Source of the DNA: Marinobacter sp.
Lineage (GTDB): Bacteria; Pseudomonadota; Gammaproteobacteria; Pseudomonadales; Oleiphilaceae
DNA length: 37,342 bases
Direction of reading: 5' to 3'
Assembly: GCA_029264995.1 (NCBI GenBank)
Contig: JAJUKC010000019.1
Span: 1 to 37,342, forward strand
Shown here: positions 23,153 to 32,116 of the stretch, in pieces
Position numbering within the stretch: the stretch's first letter is position 1
Layout of the letters: the number at the start of each line of letters is the position of its first letter
Program-made: the position numbers and the translations under genes
Notes under the pieces: model-generated
Seen by the model: the letters and a program-made list of their open reading frames with translations, nothing else
Databases searched by the model: none
What the model was told of the DNA's origin: nothing

Positions 23153-23191
23153 GGGCATGGTTCCATGTTGGGCAGATCGGGGAGGGCAAGC

Positions 23192-23213
23192 GGGCCGGCG
23201 CGAAGGCCGGCCC
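23192..23213 (-). other. GC-rich hairpin between ettA and radA
   Basis: GGGCCGGC and GCCGGCCC form a perfect 8-bp stem around a 6-nt loop (CTTCGC on the transcribed strand). No T run follows, so it is more likely a processing or stability hairpin than a full terminator. Confidence 0.45.
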
Positions 23214-23222
23214 GGTCATCGG

Positions 23223-24884
23223 TTACGCCAGTTTCTTGTACTTCATGCGCTTGGGCTGCATGGCAGAGTCGCCTTTGCGCTTCTTGAAGTCGGCGTCGTA
23301 ATCGGTGAAGTTGCCTTCGAAGTAGACTACTTCGCCGTCGTCTTCGAACGCCAGGATGTGGGTCGCTACCCGGTCCAGGAACCAGCGGTCGTGCGAGATC
23401 ACCAGAGCGGAACCGGGGAAGTTCAGCAAGGCTTCTTCCAGGGCGCGCAAGGTTTCCACGTCCAGGTCGTTGGTGGGTTCGTCCAGCAACAGAACGTTGC
23501 CGCCCTGTTTGAGCAGCTTGGCCAAGTGCAGACGGTTGCGCTCACCGCCGGACAGGTCGCCCACCCGTTTCTGCTGGTCGGTGCCCTTGAAGTTGAAGCG
23601 GCCCACGTAGGCCCGGGACGGGGTCTCGTAGTTACCCACCTTGATGATGTCCTGGCCGTCGGAAAGCTCTTCCCACACAGTCTTGCTGCCGTCGAGATCG
23701 CGCATCTGGTCCACGTAGGCCAGTTCCACGGTTTCACCCACGGTGATGGTACCGGAATCCGGTTTGTCCATACCTGCGATCATCTTGAACAGCGTGGATT
23801 TGCCCGCGCCGTTACCGCCGATGATGCCAACAATCGCGCCCGGTGGAACGTGGAACGAGACATTCTCGTACAGCAGGCGGTCGCCGAAGGCCTTGCTGAT
23901 GCCGTCCACCTCGATCACCTTGTCGCCAAGGCGAGGTCCGGGCGGGATATACAGCTCGTTGGTCTCGTTGCGCTTCTGGAATTCCTGGGAGCTCATCTCC
24001 TCGAAGCGGGCCAGACGGGCCTTGCTCTTGGACTGGCGGCCCTTGGCGTTGGAGCGAACCCACTCCAGTTCCTGTTTGATGGCCTTCTGGTGAGCAGCTT
24101 CCTGCTTGGCCTCCATCTCCAGGCGCTTTTCTTTGTTTTCCAGCCACTGACTGTAGTTGCCCTCGAACGGGATACCGTGGCCACGGTCCAGTTCCAGGAT
24201 CCAGCCCGCTACGTTGTCCAGGAAGTAACGGTCGTGAGTGATGGCCACAACGGTGCCGTCGTAATCGTGCAGGAAGCGCTCCAGCCAGGCTACGGATTCG
24301 GCATCCAGGTGGTTGGTGGGCTCGTCCAGCAGGAGCATGTCAGGGCCGGACAGCAGCAGGCGGCACAGGGCCACACGGCGGCGCTCACCACCAGACAGCA
24401 CTTTTACCTTCTGGTCCCAGGCCGGCAGGCGCAGGGCGTCGGCGGCCACTTCCATTTTGCGCTCGATGTCGTGGCCGTCGGTGGCCTGGATGATGGCTTC
24501 CAGTTCGCCCTGTTTCTTGGCCAGTTCGTCAAAGTCCGCATCCGGCTCGGCGTAGGCGGCGTAAACCTTGTCCAGCTCCGCCAGAGCGTTGTGTACGTGT
24601 GCGACGGACTCGTCGACGATTTCCTTGACGGTCTTCTCTTCATCCAGTTCCGGCTCCTGCGGCAGGTAGCCCACATTGATGCCGGGCTGTGGCCGGGCCT
24701 CACCGATATAATCCTGGTCTACACCCGCCATAATACGTAGCAGGGTGGATTTACCGGCGCCGTTCAGACCAAGTACGCCGATTTTGGCGCCCGGGAAGAA
24801 GCTCAGAGAGATGTCTTTCAGAATTTCCCGCTTGGGCGGTACCACCTTGCCCACGCGGTTCATGGTGTATACGTATTGAGCCAT
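23223..24884 (-). CDS. ettA: Energy-dependent translational throttle protein EttA (ABC-F ATPase)
   Basis: EttA binds the ribosomal E site and gates the first elongation step according to the ADP/ATP ratio. It is cytoplasmic with no membrane domain. The 553 residues hold two ABC domains. The first has Walker A GLNGAGKS (39-46) and signature LSGGERRRVALCRLLL. The second has GGNGAGKSTLFK and LSGGERNRLHLAKLL. The helical P-site interaction arm between them (about 240-325) is rich in K, E and R. The start MAQYVYTMNRVGKVVPPKREILKDISLSF and the end PKRMKYKKLA are typical of EttA rather than Uup or the resistance-type ABC-F proteins. The upstream region holds palindromic element copy 1, 68 nt from the start. 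Confidence 0.95.
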   Translation of the reverse strand: MAQYVYTMNRVGKVVPPKREILKDISLSFFPGAKIGVLGLNGAGKSTLLRIMAGVDQDYIGEARPQPGINVGYLPQEPELDEEKTVKEIVDESVAHVHNALAELDKVYAAYAEPDADFDELAKKQGELEAIIQATDGHDIERKMEVAADALRLPAWDQKVKVLSGGERRRVALCRLLLSGPDMLLLDEPTNHLDAESVAWLERFLHDYDGTVVAITHDRYFLDNVAGWILELDRGHGIPFEGNYSQWLENKEKRLEMEAKQEAAHQKAIKQELEWVRSNAKGRQSKSKARLARFEEMSSQEFQKRNETNELYIPPGPRLGDKVIEVDGISKAFGDRLLYENVSFHVPPGAIVGIIGGNGAGKSTLFKMIAGMDKPDSGTITVGETVELAYVDQMRDLDGSKTVWEELSDGQDIIKVGNYETPSRAYVGRFNFKGTDQQKRVGDLSGGERNRLHLAKLLKQGGNVLLLDEPTNDLDVETLRALEEALLNFPGSALVISHDRWFLDRVATHILAFEDDGEVVYFEGNFTDYDADFKKRKGDSAMQPKRMKYKKLA

Positions 24885-24951
24885 TTTGGCATATTCCTTT
24901 TATCAAACAGTAGCTTGAAAAATGAAAGCACGTCAGGCGACTGATCGAGGA

Positions 24952-25049
24952 CTTCGGGGTGAGCGATCCGGGATCGTCAAAATCAGGGATGATTTTGTCG
25001 AGCGTACAGGGACGTATTTACAGCGTATCCCGGATCGCTCACCCCGAAG
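24952..25049. repeat. Palindromic element, copy 1 (core inside 22-bp perfect inverted repeats)
   Basis: The arms 24952-24973 and 25028-25049 are perfect 22-bp inverted repeats enclosing 54 nt. Inside are an 8-bp hairpin with loop GGGA (CAAAATCA 24978-24985, TGATTTTG 24990-24997), then TCGAGCG (24998-25004), ACAGGGA (25006-25012) and TTTACAGCGT (25017-25026). The same blocks in the same order occur in copy 2 at 36790-36898, where the arms have a wholly different sequence. No T run follows either arm and no convincing ORF is present. It lies in the 387-bp gap between divergent ettA and glyA. Confidence 0.9.
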
Positions 25050-25120
25050 GCCGATACCACGGACGTCGGTACCTGAGAACAATAACCGGGTAAGGTATCT
25101 AAAGCGTTCCGCGATAGCAA

Positions 25121-25148
25121 TTGACAGCCTTCGGTGTGCCGGTATCTG
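25121..25148 (+). promoter_or_regulatory. Candidate sigma70 promoter for glyA
   Basis: TTGACA (25121-25126, a perfect -35), 16 nt, then TATCTG (25143-25148, weak -10). A TAGAAT at 25188-25193 is a better -10 but has no good -35. The leader would be about 115 or 75 nt. Confidence 0.4.
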
Positions 25149-25271
25149 CGGACGGCATAAAGGATGATTTTTAACCCGCTTTCAAGATAGAATAGCGGCC
25201 CAATTTTTCAGGGGTTCCGGCTTGCAAAGAGGCATCGCCGGGCCAGCCATACAGACAGGGGCAGCACATCC

Positions 25272-26525
25272 ATGTTTACTCGTGATATGAAAATCGCCGG
25301 TTTCGATGACGAACTTTGGAACGCTATGCAGGCGGAAGAAAAGCGCCAGGAAGCACACATCGAACTGATCGCGTCTGAAAACTACACCAGCCCGCGGGTG
25401 ATGGAAGCCCAGGGTAGTGTGCTGACCAACAAGTACGCCGAAGGTTATCCCGGCAAGCGTTACTACGGCGGCTGTGAGTTTGTCGATATTGCCGAGCAGC
25501 TCGCTATTGACCGCGCCAAGGAGCTGTTTGGCGCCGCCTACGCCAACGTGCAGCCGCACTCCGGCTCCCAGGCCAACTCTGCCGTGTTCATGGCCCTGCT
25601 CAAGCCCGGCGATACCGTTCTCGGCATGAGCCTGGCCCACGGTGGTCACCTGACCCACGGTGCCAGCGTCAACTTCTCTGGCAAGATCTATAACGCCGTT
25701 CAGTACGGTATCAACACCGACACCGGCTTGCTGGACTACGACGAAATCGAGGCGCTGGCGGTTGAGCACAAGCCGAAAATGATCATCGCGGGCTTCTCTG
25801 CTTACTCGCAGGAGCTGGACTTTGCCCGTTTCCGTGCCATCGCCGACAAGGTGGGCGCGTATCTGTTTGTTGACATGGCCCACGTGGCCGGTCTGGTCGC
25901 CGCTGGAGTCTACCCGGACCCGGTACCTCACGCCCACGTGGTTACGACCACCACGCACAAAACTCTGCGCGGCCCACGTGGCGGCCTGATCCTGGCCTGT
26001 GACGACGAAGACCTGCAGAAGAAACTGAACTCTGCCGTGTTCCCGGGTGGCCAGGGTGGCCCGTTGATGCACGTGATTGCCGCCAAGGCCGTGTGCTTCA
26101 AGGAAGCCATGAGCGACGAATTCAAGGCCTACCAGCAGCAGGTCGTGAAGAACGCCGCCGCCATGGCAGAGGTGTTCATCGAGCGCGGCTTTGACGTGGT
26201 TTCCGGTGGCACCAAGAACCACCTGTTCCTGGTGAGCCTGATCAAACAGGACATTACCGGTAAAGACGCGGATGCCGCACTGGGCAAAGCGCACATTACC
26301 GTGAACAAGAACGCCGTGCCGAATGATCCTCGTTCACCGTTCGTGACCTCCGGTCTGCGCATCGGTACTCCGGCGGTGACCACACGCGGCTTCAAGGAAG
26401 CCGAGTGTCGGGATCTGGCCGGCTGGATGTGTGACATTCTCGATAACCTTGAAGACGAAGCGGTTAACAGCCGTGTACGGAAGCAGGTGGAAGCTGTCTG
26501 CGCACGGTTCCCGGTCTACGGCTAA
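25272..26525 (+). CDS. glyA: Serine hydroxymethyltransferase
   Basis: GlyA interconverts serine and glycine while loading tetrahydrofolate with a one-carbon unit, the main C1 source for purines, thymidylate and methionine. The 417-residue PLP enzyme has the cofactor lysine Lys230 in [14 protein letters not shown]. It also has the folate and substrate motifs [10 protein letters not shown] and [15 protein letters not shown], and the phosphate-binding HSGSQAN. The length is exactly typical. It is followed after 70 nt by nrdR, with a hairpin between that may reduce read-through. Confidence 0.97.
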   Translation: MFTRDMKIAGFDDELWNAMQAEEKRQEAHIELIASENYTSPRVMEAQGSVLTNKYAEGYPGKRYYGGCEFVDIAEQLAIDRAKELFGAAYANVQPHSGSQANSAVFMALLKPGDTVLGMSLAHGGHLTHGASVNFSGKIYNAVQYGINTDTGLLDYDEIEALAVEHKPKMIIAGFSAYSQELDFARFRAIADKVGAYLFVDMAHVAGLVAAGVYPDPVPHAHVVTTTTHKTLRGPRGGLILACDDEDLQKKLNSAVFPGGQGGPLMHVIAAKAVCFKEAMSDEFKAYQQQVVKNAAAMAEVFIERGFDVVSGGTKNHLFLVSLIKQDITGKDADAALGKAHITVNKNAVPNDPRSPFVTSGLRIGTPAVTTRGFKEAECRDLAGWMCDILDNLEDEAVNSRVRKQVEAVCARFPVYG

Positions 26526-26542
26526 CAGGCATAGACAGGTCA

Positions 26543-26580
26543 GCCCGGGCGCTCCGGTGAGTGCCCGGGTTCTTTCTTTC
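26543..26580 (+). terminator. Possible terminator or attenuator between glyA and nrdR
   Basis: CCCGGGC (26544-26550) pairs with GCCCGGG (26563-26569) over a 12-nt loop and is followed by the pyrimidine stretch TTCTTTCTTTC. The T run is interrupted, so read-through into nrdR is plausible. Confidence 0.55.
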
Positions 26581-26595
26581 CGGAGCAGGTGATTT

Positions 26596-27114
26596 ATGCA
26601 TTGTCCTTTCTGTGGTGAAGCCGATACCAAGGTGATTGATTCGCGCCTGGTGGCCGAGGGTGACCAGGTTCGCCGCCGCAGGGAGTGTCTGTCCTGCCGT
26701 GAGCGTTTTACCACCTTTGAAACCGCTGAGCTGGTGATGCCCCGGGTCGTGAAGCAGGATGGTACCCGGCAGCCTTTTGATGAAGAAAAGCTGCGAGCCG
26801 GCATCATGAAAGCTCTGGAAAAACGTCCGGTCAGCATTGAGGAAATCGATGCAGCGTTGAACCGCATCAAGTACCGTCTTCGCTCCACTGGTGAGCGCGA
26901 GGTCAAGTCGATGCAGTTGGGTGAGGAAGTGATGACCGAGCTGCGCCAACTGGACAAGGTGGCTTACGTGCGTTTTGCCTCGGTTTACCGCAGTTTCCAG
27001 GATATCAACGAGTTCAAGGAAGAGATCGAGCGGCTGTCCCAGGGCAATGGCGATACCGCAGTGGATGTGGCCAGGGCACTGGTGGATAACGGTACAGACA
27101 AAGGCAAGGCATGA
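26596..27114 (+). CDS. nrdR: Transcriptional repressor NrdR
   Basis: NrdR senses ATP and dATP through its ATP-cone domain and represses the ribonucleotide reductase operons by binding paired NrdR boxes. The 172-residue protein has a zinc ribbon with Cys3, Cys6, Cys31 and Cys34 (CPFC and CLSC) and an ATP-cone at about 49-139 ([24 protein letters not shown]). The length is at the upper end for the family. GGAG lies 11 nt upstream of the ATG. Its stop overlaps the ribD start by four bases (ATGA), so it leads the riboflavin operon, an arrangement shared with many proteobacteria. Confidence 0.96.
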   Translation: MHCPFCGEADTKVIDSRLVAEGDQVRRRRECLSCRERFTTFETAELVMPRVVKQDGTRQPFDEEKLRAGIMKALEKRPVSIEEIDAALNRIKYRLRSTGEREVKSMQLGEEVMTELRQLDKVAYVRFASVYRSFQDINEFKEEIERLSQGNGDTAVDVARALVDNGTDKGKA

Positions 27115-28226
27115 TTTCAGACCGTGATCGGGCAATGATGGCCCGGGCCGTTCAACTGGCCTGGCGCGGTCGCTATTCCACCCATCCCAATCCCCGTGTT
27201 GGTTGTGTTATTGCCAAAGGCGATCTGATTGTAGGTGAGGGCTGGCACGAGCGCGCGGGCGAAGCCCATGCAGAAGTGCGTGCTTTGAGTCAGGCTGGCC
27301 ATGAGGCTCGGGGAGCCACCGCCTACGTTACCCTGGAGCCGTGCAGCCACTATGGGCGCACGCCGCCCTGTGCACGAGCACTGATTGATGCCGGTGTGGC
27401 CCATGTGTTTGCCGCCACAAAAGACCCGAATCCGTCTGTGTCTGGTCGGGGTCTGGATATGCTCAGGGAGGCTGGCATAAGGGTGACCGAGGGTGTGATG
27501 GCCGATGAGGCTGCGCGCCTGAATCCTGGCTTTATGAAACGCATGAATACCGGCCGGCCCTGGGTTCGGCTGAAAATGGCGGCCAGTCTCGATGGCCGGA
27601 CCGCCATGGCCAGTGGTGAAAGCCAGTGGATAACCGGCCCGGAAGCGCGGGCGGATGTGCAGCGTTTGCGGGCGATCAGCGACGCTATCCTCACCGGGGT
27701 AGGTACGGTGCTGGCGGATGATCCCTCGTTGACCGTTCGGCGGGACGAGATGGGCGATATCGGCGATGCCACGGATCCGTCCCGGCAGCCGTTGCGGGTG
27801 ATCGCCGACCGGGATGCCCGTACGCCGGCCACCGCCAGGATTCTTCAGGGTGGCAATGTGCAGGTGTTTTGCGCCAGTTCGGCGCTGGCCTCAGGCCCGG
27901 CCCAGGATCTGGCTGCGCTCGGCGTCAGCCTCACCGGGGTTGCCTGGAAAGATAACGGTGTTGATGTCGCCGAGTTGCTGGACGCGCTGGGTGAGCTTGG
28001 TATTAACGAATTGCTGGTTGAGGCCGGCCCTACACTGGCTGGTACGTTCATCGGTGAAAATCTCGTGGACGAGCTCTGGCTCTACCAGGCACCGGTTTTC
28101 CTGGGTAGTACCGGCAGGCCGACAGCGCATCTGCCGCTGGAGACCATGGCTGACAAAGTACAATGGAAGGTGCTGGATCGTCGTCAGGTGGGTGAGGATC
28201 AGCGTCTGATCCTGGCTCGCCACTAA
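27111..28226 (+). CDS. ribD: Bifunctional riboflavin biosynthesis protein RibD (deaminase/reductase)
   Basis: RibD deaminates the pyrimidine intermediate made from GTP and then reduces its ribose side chain. The N-terminal cytidine-deaminase-like domain has the zinc ligands in HAE (His53, Glu55) and [11 protein letters not shown] (Cys78, Cys87). The reductase domain starts near residue 147 with [27 protein letters not shown] and ends [28 protein letters not shown]. The length of 371 residues is normal. It is coupled to nrdR by ATGA overlap. The gene after it is ribBA, not riboflavin synthase. Confidence 0.96.
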   Translation: MISDRDRAMMARAVQLAWRGRYSTHPNPRVGCVIAKGDLIVGEGWHERAGEAHAEVRALSQAGHEARGATAYVTLEPCSHYGRTPPCARALIDAGVAHVFAATKDPNPSVSGRGLDMLREAGIRVTEGVMADEAARLNPGFMKRMNTGRPWVRLKMAASLDGRTAMASGESQWITGPEARADVQRLRAISDAILTGVGTVLADDPSLTVRRDEMGDIGDATDPSRQPLRVIADRDARTPATARILQGGNVQVFCASSALASGPAQDLAALGVSLTGVAWKDNGVDVAELLDALGELGINELLVEAGPTLAGTFIGENLVDELWLYQAPVFLGSTGRPTAHLPLETMADKVQWKVLDRRQVGEDQRLILARH

Positions 28227-28290
28227 TCATTCAATCCATTCCCCGTGAACCGGCTAGACTGTCGGGAGGGGTGAAAGGGTGCAGAACCGT

Positions 28291-29406
28291 ATGGCACTGA
28301 ACAGCATTGAAGAAATCATTGAAGACATTCGCCAGGGCAAAATGGTCATCCTGATGGATGATGAGGATCGCGAGAATGAGGGCGATCTGGTGATGGCCGC
28401 CGAACACTGCACGGCGGAGGCCATCAACTTCATGGCCCGTTTTGGCCGTGGGCTCATCTGTATGCCGATGACCCGTGACCGGTGCGAACAGCTGGGCCTG
28501 CCGTTGATGGTGCAGCAGAATGCCTCCGGCTTCGGAACCAAGTTTACCCTGTCTATCGAAGCCCGGGAGGGTGTTACCACGGGCATTTCCGCAGCGGACC
28601 GGGCTCGTACCGTGCAGGCAGCGGTTGCCCGGGATGCCAAGGCTTCTGACCTGGTTCAGCCGGGGCATATTTTCCCGCTGATGTCCGATCCTGGTGGCGT
28701 TCTCAGTCGTGCCGGCCACACCGAAGCGTCCTGCGATCTGGCGGCCCTGGCCGGTTGTGAGCCGGCCGGCGTGATTTGTGAAATCATGAATGATGACGGC
28801 TCCATGGCCCGGCGCCCGGATCTTGAAAAGTTCGCAGAAGAGCACGATCTGAAGATCGGCACCATTGCAGACCTGATTCATTACCGCACCATGAACGAGC
28901 GCACTGTGGAGTGTGTGGAGCAGAACGAACTGGATACCGAGTACGGCGTGTTCAAACTGCACACCTACCGGGACAATATCCAGGGTGCTACCCATCTGGC
29001 TATGGTAATGGGCGATATCCAGCCAGATGAGCCAGTGTTTGTGCGAGTGCACATTACCGATACCCTGCGCGACCTGTTGGGCGCACGACGTAAAGATTCC
29101 CGGAGCTGGCCGCTGCATCACGCACTGGAGAAGGTTGCGGAAGAAGGCAAAGGCGTGGTGGTGCTGCTTAACAGTGCTGAAGACAGCTACAACCTGGAAG
29201 ACCGGATTCAGGAGTTCTTTGACAAAGGGCAGGGCTCCTCAGGCAAGGGCAGTTCCGGCGTGTATTTCACCGTCGGTACCGGTTCCCAGATTCTCCGGGA
29301 TCTTGGCGTAGGTAAAATGCGCCTGCTCAGTCCGCCGGTTAAATTCTCCGCCATCTCCGGTTTCGACCTGGAAGTGGTGGAATACGTACCTTACGCCCCC
29401 GAATGA
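28291..29406 (+). CDS. ribBA: 3,4-dihydroxy-2-butanone-4-phosphate synthase with GTP cyclohydrolase II-like domain (RibBX type)
   Basis: The N-terminal domain (about 1-200) converts ribulose 5-phosphate to the four-carbon precursor of the lumazine ring. Its catalytic acidic loop [16 protein letters not shown] (23-38) and the [14 protein letters not shown] region are intact. The C-terminal part (about 205-371) has the fold signature of GTP cyclohydrolase II ([23 protein letters not shown]) but contains no cysteine at all. The zinc site CxTGD...CDC is replaced by [14 protein letters not shown], so it should not open GTP. Such hybrids are known as RibBX. The ATG at 28291 matches the family start [22 protein letters not shown] at 28279 with a better-spaced GGAGGGG is an alternative adding four residues. 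Confidence 0.94.
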   Translation: MALNSIEEIIEDIRQGKMVILMDDEDRENEGDLVMAAEHCTAEAINFMARFGRGLICMPMTRDRCEQLGLPLMVQQNASGFGTKFTLSIEAREGVTTGISAADRARTVQAAVARDAKASDLVQPGHIFPLMSDPGGVLSRAGHTEASCDLAALAGCEPAGVICEIMNDDGSMARRPDLEKFAEEHDLKIGTIADLIHYRTMNERTVECVEQNELDTEYGVFKLHTYRDNIQGATHLAMVMGDIQPDEPVFVRVHITDTLRDLLGARRKDSRSWPLHHALEKVAEEGKGVVVLLNSAEDSYNLEDRIQEFFDKGQGSSGKGSSGVYFTVGTGSQILRDLGVGKMRLLSPPVKFSAISGFDLEVVEYVPYAPE

Positions 29407-29413
29407 TAAACCC

Positions 29414-29438
29414 GGTCATCGCCCAAAAAACGATGACC
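29414..29438 (+). other. Hairpin between ribBA and ribH
   Basis: GGTCATCG pairs perfectly with CGATGACC around a 9-nt A-rich loop, ending 5 nt before the ribH Shine-Dalgarno (GGAG). No T run follows. It may stabilise or partly insulate the ribH-nusB transcript. Confidence 0.5.
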
Positions 29439-29454
29439 CGCGAAGGAGCCCGAG

Positions 29455-29931
29455 ATGGCAGATATCAAAGTAATTGAAGGTGATTTTACCCAGTGCAGCG
29501 GCCGCTATGCGCTGGTGGTTGGCCGGTTTAACGGCTTTGTTGTGGAAAGCCTGGTGGAAGGCGCAGTGGATACCTTGCGTCGTCATGGTATTTCCAATGA
29601 TGACATTGCCATCATCCGCGTGCCGGGTGCCTATGAAATGCCGTTGGCGGTCAAGCGTGTTGCCGAAACCTCGGACTACGATGCCATCATCGCGCTGGGC
29701 GCAGTGATTCGCGGTGGTACGCCGCATTTTGAATACGTTGCGGGCGAGGCCTCCAGCGGCCTGGGCGCGGTCAGCCTGGAAACTGATGTGCCGGTTACCT
29801 TCGGCGTATTGACCGTAGATTCCATTGAGCAGGCCATCGAGCGCTCCGGCACCAAGGCCGGCAACAAGGGTGCGGAAGCCGCCATTACTGCCCTGGAAAT
29901 GGTCAGTCTGTTCAAAAAGTTGGGTGAGTAA
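29455..29931 (+). CDS. ribH: 6,7-dimethyl-8-ribityllumazine synthase
   Basis: RibH joins the four-carbon phosphate made by RibB to the ribitylaminopyrimidine, giving lumazine, the substrate of riboflavin synthase; it usually forms a 60-subunit shell or a decamer. The 158-residue protein has the family motifs [38 protein letters not shown] and [30 protein letters not shown]. The ATG has GGAG 7 nt upstream. Its stop shares a base with the nusB start. Confidence 0.97.
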   Translation: MADIKVIEGDFTQCSGRYALVVGRFNGFVVESLVEGAVDTLRRHGISNDDIAIIRVPGAYEMPLAVKRVAETSDYDAIIALGAVIRGGTPHFEYVAGEASSGLGAVSLETDVPVTFGVLTVDSIEQAIERSGTKAGNKGAEAAITALEMVSLFKKLGE

Positions 29932-30407
29932 TGAGCGAAGCGGGTGACACTTCTCCCCAGCCGGGGAAAACCGGCCAGCCCAAGGCAGGCGATCGCCGCC
30001 GGGCACGGGCGCTGGCCATGCAGGGTTTGTATCAGCGGCACTTCAGCAAAACGCCGATTTCTGATATCGAAGCCGAGTTCATGGTCGACAACGACATGAG
30101 CAAGGTCGATATCATGTATTTTCGGGATCTTCTGCGTGGCGTTCACCGCGAGCAGGCGGAGCTCGACAAACTGCTGGAGCCGTTTCTGGATCGCCCCCTC
30201 AAGGAGGTCGACCCGGTAGAACTGGCGATTGTCCGCCTGGGAGCCTATGAGCTGAAACATCGCATTGATGTGCCCTACAAAGTGGTCATCAACGAGGGCA
30301 TTGAAATGGCCAAACGCTTTGGTGGCACCGAAGGGCACAAGTTTGTGAACAGCATTCTGGACAAACTCAGCCGCCGGCTTCGCCTGGCCGAGACCCGTCC
30401 GCGTTGA
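29931..30407 (+). CDS. nusB: Transcription antitermination factor NusB
   Basis: NusB with NusE (S10) binds boxA RNA and keeps RNA polymerase elongating through rRNA operons. The 158-residue protein has an N-terminal extension of about 20 polar residues, then [14 protein letters not shown] and the all-helical core ending [28 protein letters not shown]. It starts at the last base of the ribH stop codon, so the two are translationally coupled. The ribH-nusB pairing is widely conserved. Confidence 0.97.
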   Translation: MSEAGDTSPQPGKTGQPKAGDRRRARALAMQGLYQRHFSKTPISDIEAEFMVDNDMSKVDIMYFRDLLRGVHREQAELDKLLEPFLDRPLKEVDPVELAIVRLGAYELKHRIDVPYKVVINEGIEMAKRFGGTEGHKFVNSILDKLSRRLRLAETRPR

Positions 30408-30410
30408 TTC

Positions 30411-31358
30411 ATGGGTGAGTTTGAGCTGATCCGGACGTATTTCCAGCCGCTGGCCGATGGTGCCGGGCAGGATCAGCTCCTTCTTGGCCCCGGTGATGAC
30501 TGCGCTATCCAGCGGGTACCGCCGGGGCAGGATCTGGTGTTTTCTGTGGACACCCTGGTAGAGGGCGTTCATTTTCCTTCCGATTATTCGCCCGATTATC
30601 TCGGATGGCGAGCTCTGGCGGTTGCGGTGAGTGATCTGGCCGCCATGGGCGCAAGCCCGGTCTGTTTTACTCTGGCTTTAACCTTGCCAGACGCCAATCA
30701 GAGCTGGCTGAAGCCGTTTTCAGAGGGGCTGGCCCGGGCCAGCAAAGCCTTTGGTATCGCCCTGGCGGGCGGAGACACTACCCGTGGGCCCCTGACAATC
30801 ACCATCCAGGTGCATGGCACCGTTGACAACGGGCGTGCGCTGTATCGATCCGGCGCGAAGCCCGGCGACCTGATATGTGTCAGTGGCCCGCTGGGGGCGG
30901 CCGGTGCCGCTCTTCATTACCTTGATGAAACCGACCCCTCGCCTGCGCAGCTTGCCTTGTTATCCCATTATCATTTTCCCCAGCCGCGCCTGGAATTAGG
31001 GCAGCAGCTAGCCGGCCGGGCCTCCTCTGCCATTGATATTTCAGATGGGCTCCTGGCCGATCTCAGTCATATTCTTGAGGCCTCGGGCACCGGCGCACGA
31101 ATCGACACGGGGCGTATTCCGATGATGGCGGAGTTGGTTGCGTTAAAGGGCGAGAATGCCCGGGATCTGGCGTTAGGGGCAGGAGATGACTATGAGCTTT
31201 GCATCACCATTCCGCCGGAAATCTTCGAAACGCTTGAGCATTCTGTGGCCCGAGAACTGGCGGTCATTGGAGTGATCACTTCGGAACCGGGCCTGCAGTT
31301 GAGCGGCCCGGCCCCGAGTGGCATTCAAGGATATGAACACTTTGGGAGACCTGCATGA
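30411..31358 (+). CDS. thiL: Thiamine-monophosphate kinase
   Basis: ThiL phosphorylates thiamine monophosphate to the active cofactor thiamine diphosphate. The 315-residue protein has the PurM/ThiL-type ATP and metal sites GPGDD (26-30), SVDTLVEGVHF (45-55), VSDLAAMGA and LGAGDDYEL. The ATG at 30411 fits the family start (GEFELIRTYF). No good Shine-Dalgarno is visible, so coupling to nusB, whose stop is 3 nt before, is likely. It overlaps pgpA by ATGA. Confidence 0.96.
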   Translation: MGEFELIRTYFQPLADGAGQDQLLLGPGDDCAIQRVPPGQDLVFSVDTLVEGVHFPSDYSPDYLGWRALAVAVSDLAAMGASPVCFTLALTLPDANQSWLKPFSEGLARASKAFGIALAGGDTTRGPLTITIQVHGTVDNGRALYRSGAKPGDLICVSGPLGAAGAALHYLDETDPSPAQLALLSHYHFPQPRLELGQQLAGRASSAIDISDGLLADLSHILEASGTGARIDTGRIPMMAELVALKGENARDLALGAGDDYELCITIPPEIFETLEHSVARELAVIGVITSEPGLQLSGPAPSGIQGYEHFGRPA

Positions 31359-31879
31359 GTGATGACCTGATGCATGAACCGGATGCCGCCCAGGCCATCT
31401 TGCCTCCAGGCTTTCTGAAAAACCCGGTGCATCTGCTGGCCTTTGGTTTTGGCAGTGGCGCAGCGCCCAGGGCGCCGGGAACCTGGGGCAGTCTCGCCGC
31501 TATTCCGCTTTGGTATGCCTTTTCCTGGCTGCCGCCGGTGGCCTATTGGCTGGTGGTTCTGGCGGCGTTTCTGGTGGGTATCTGGTTGTGCGGCAAAACC
31601 GCGACACATCTGAAAGTGCATGATCACGGCGGTATTGTCTGGGATGAGTTTGTGGGGATGTGGATTGCCCTGGGCTTGTTTCCGGATCAGCTTTACGGGG
31701 TACTCATGGCGTTCATGCTGTTCCGGCTGTTTGACGTGTGGAAGCCCTGGCCCATCAGCTGGCTGGACGAGCGCCTACCCGGAGGGCTCGGTATTATGGT
31801 GGACGATGTGGTCGCCGGGGCCATGGCGCTGGGTTGCCTTTGGGCGATTGACGTCTGGGTGATGCCCTATATTGTCTAG
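31355..31879 (+). CDS. pgpA: Phosphatidylglycerophosphatase A
   Basis: PgpA dephosphorylates phosphatidylglycerophosphate to phosphatidylglycerol in the inner membrane. The 174-residue protein has the family motif APGTWGS (40-46) near the first membrane segment, WDEFVGMWIA with the conserved acidic residues, FRLFDVWKPWPI and a C-terminal GGLGIMVDDVVAG. Four hydrophobic segments are visible. It is the last gene of the nrdR-pgpA cluster. A weak CACCC/GGGTG hairpin (31889-31910) follows, between it and the small minus-strand gene. Confidence 0.95.
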   Translation: MSDDLMHEPDAAQAILPPGFLKNPVHLLAFGFGSGAAPRAPGTWGSLAAIPLWYAFSWLPPVAYWLVVLAAFLVGIWLCGKTATHLKVHDHGGIVWDEFVGMWIALGLFPDQLYGVLMAFMLFRLFDVWKPWPISWLDERLPGGLGIMVDDVVAGAMALGCLWAIDVWVMPYIV

Positions 31880-31912
31880 CGAAGGCATCACCCATTCGGT
31901 TTGTCGGGTGGG

Positions 31913-32116
31913 TTAGTGCACCTGCTGCTCTTCTGGCAGCATGCGAACAACATGCAGAAAGCGTTTAAGGCCGACTTCTGCCCGCTCTCTCGAAGCAAAC
32001 GGCCCGCTGTCGAAGCCCTCTCGGGTGGTAAAGTACCATTTGCTCCCTACGCAGAAAAAACGACTGCTGCGAAACGGGACGGGGCCTTGCTCTCCTGTCC
32101 TGCGCTGAGTGTCCAT
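31913..32116 (-). CDS. Small DUF6316-like protein
   Basis: A 67-residue protein starts at the ATG at 32116, which has a textbook AGGAG 5 nt upstream. The frame opens earlier (32212), but the extra part lacks a ribosome-binding site. The body reads RFFCVGSKWYFTTREGFDSGPFASRERAEVGLKRFL, which resembles the DUF6316 family of small proteins found in Pseudomonas and relatives: an aromatic-rich W-Y-F-x-T-R-E-G core and a GPF box. No signal peptide or membrane helix is seen. Its function is unknown. It converges on pgpA and is divergent from the lipoprotein gene. Confidence 0.7.
   Translation of the reverse strand: MDTQRRTGEQGPVPFRSSRFFCVGSKWYFTTREGFDSGPFASRERAEVGLKRFLHVVRMLPEEQQVH

Larger units (their letters stand above)
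24885..25271. other. 387-bp intergenic region between ettA and glyA
   Basis: No gene is seen. The region holds palindromic element copy 1 (24952-25049) on the ettA side and candidate glyA promoter elements (25121-25148, with a second TAGAAT at 25188-25193) on the other. The stretch 25050-25120 shows no clear feature. Confidence 0.7.

Noticed and set aside
23121..24740. A 539-codon plus-strand open frame antisense to ettA
   Set aside because: ettA on the minus strand has both ABC domains complete; the antisense frame has the low-complexity V/Q/G/H content of a shadow.
24952..25049. Palindromic element copy 1 as a simple Rho-independent terminator or an integron attC site
   Set aside because: There is no T run after either arm and a 54-nt structured loop, unlike a terminator; no GTTRRRY-type core sites at the ends, unlike attC.
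24922..25167. An 81-codon plus-strand ORF across element copy 1
   Set aside because: It runs through both palindrome arms and the core, has no ribosome-binding site of note and no conserved protein content.
28227..28290. FMN riboswitch before ribBA, suggested by GGAGGGGTGAAAGG
   Set aside because: The whole gap is 64 nt, too short for the FMN aptamer, and the other conserved helices are absent.
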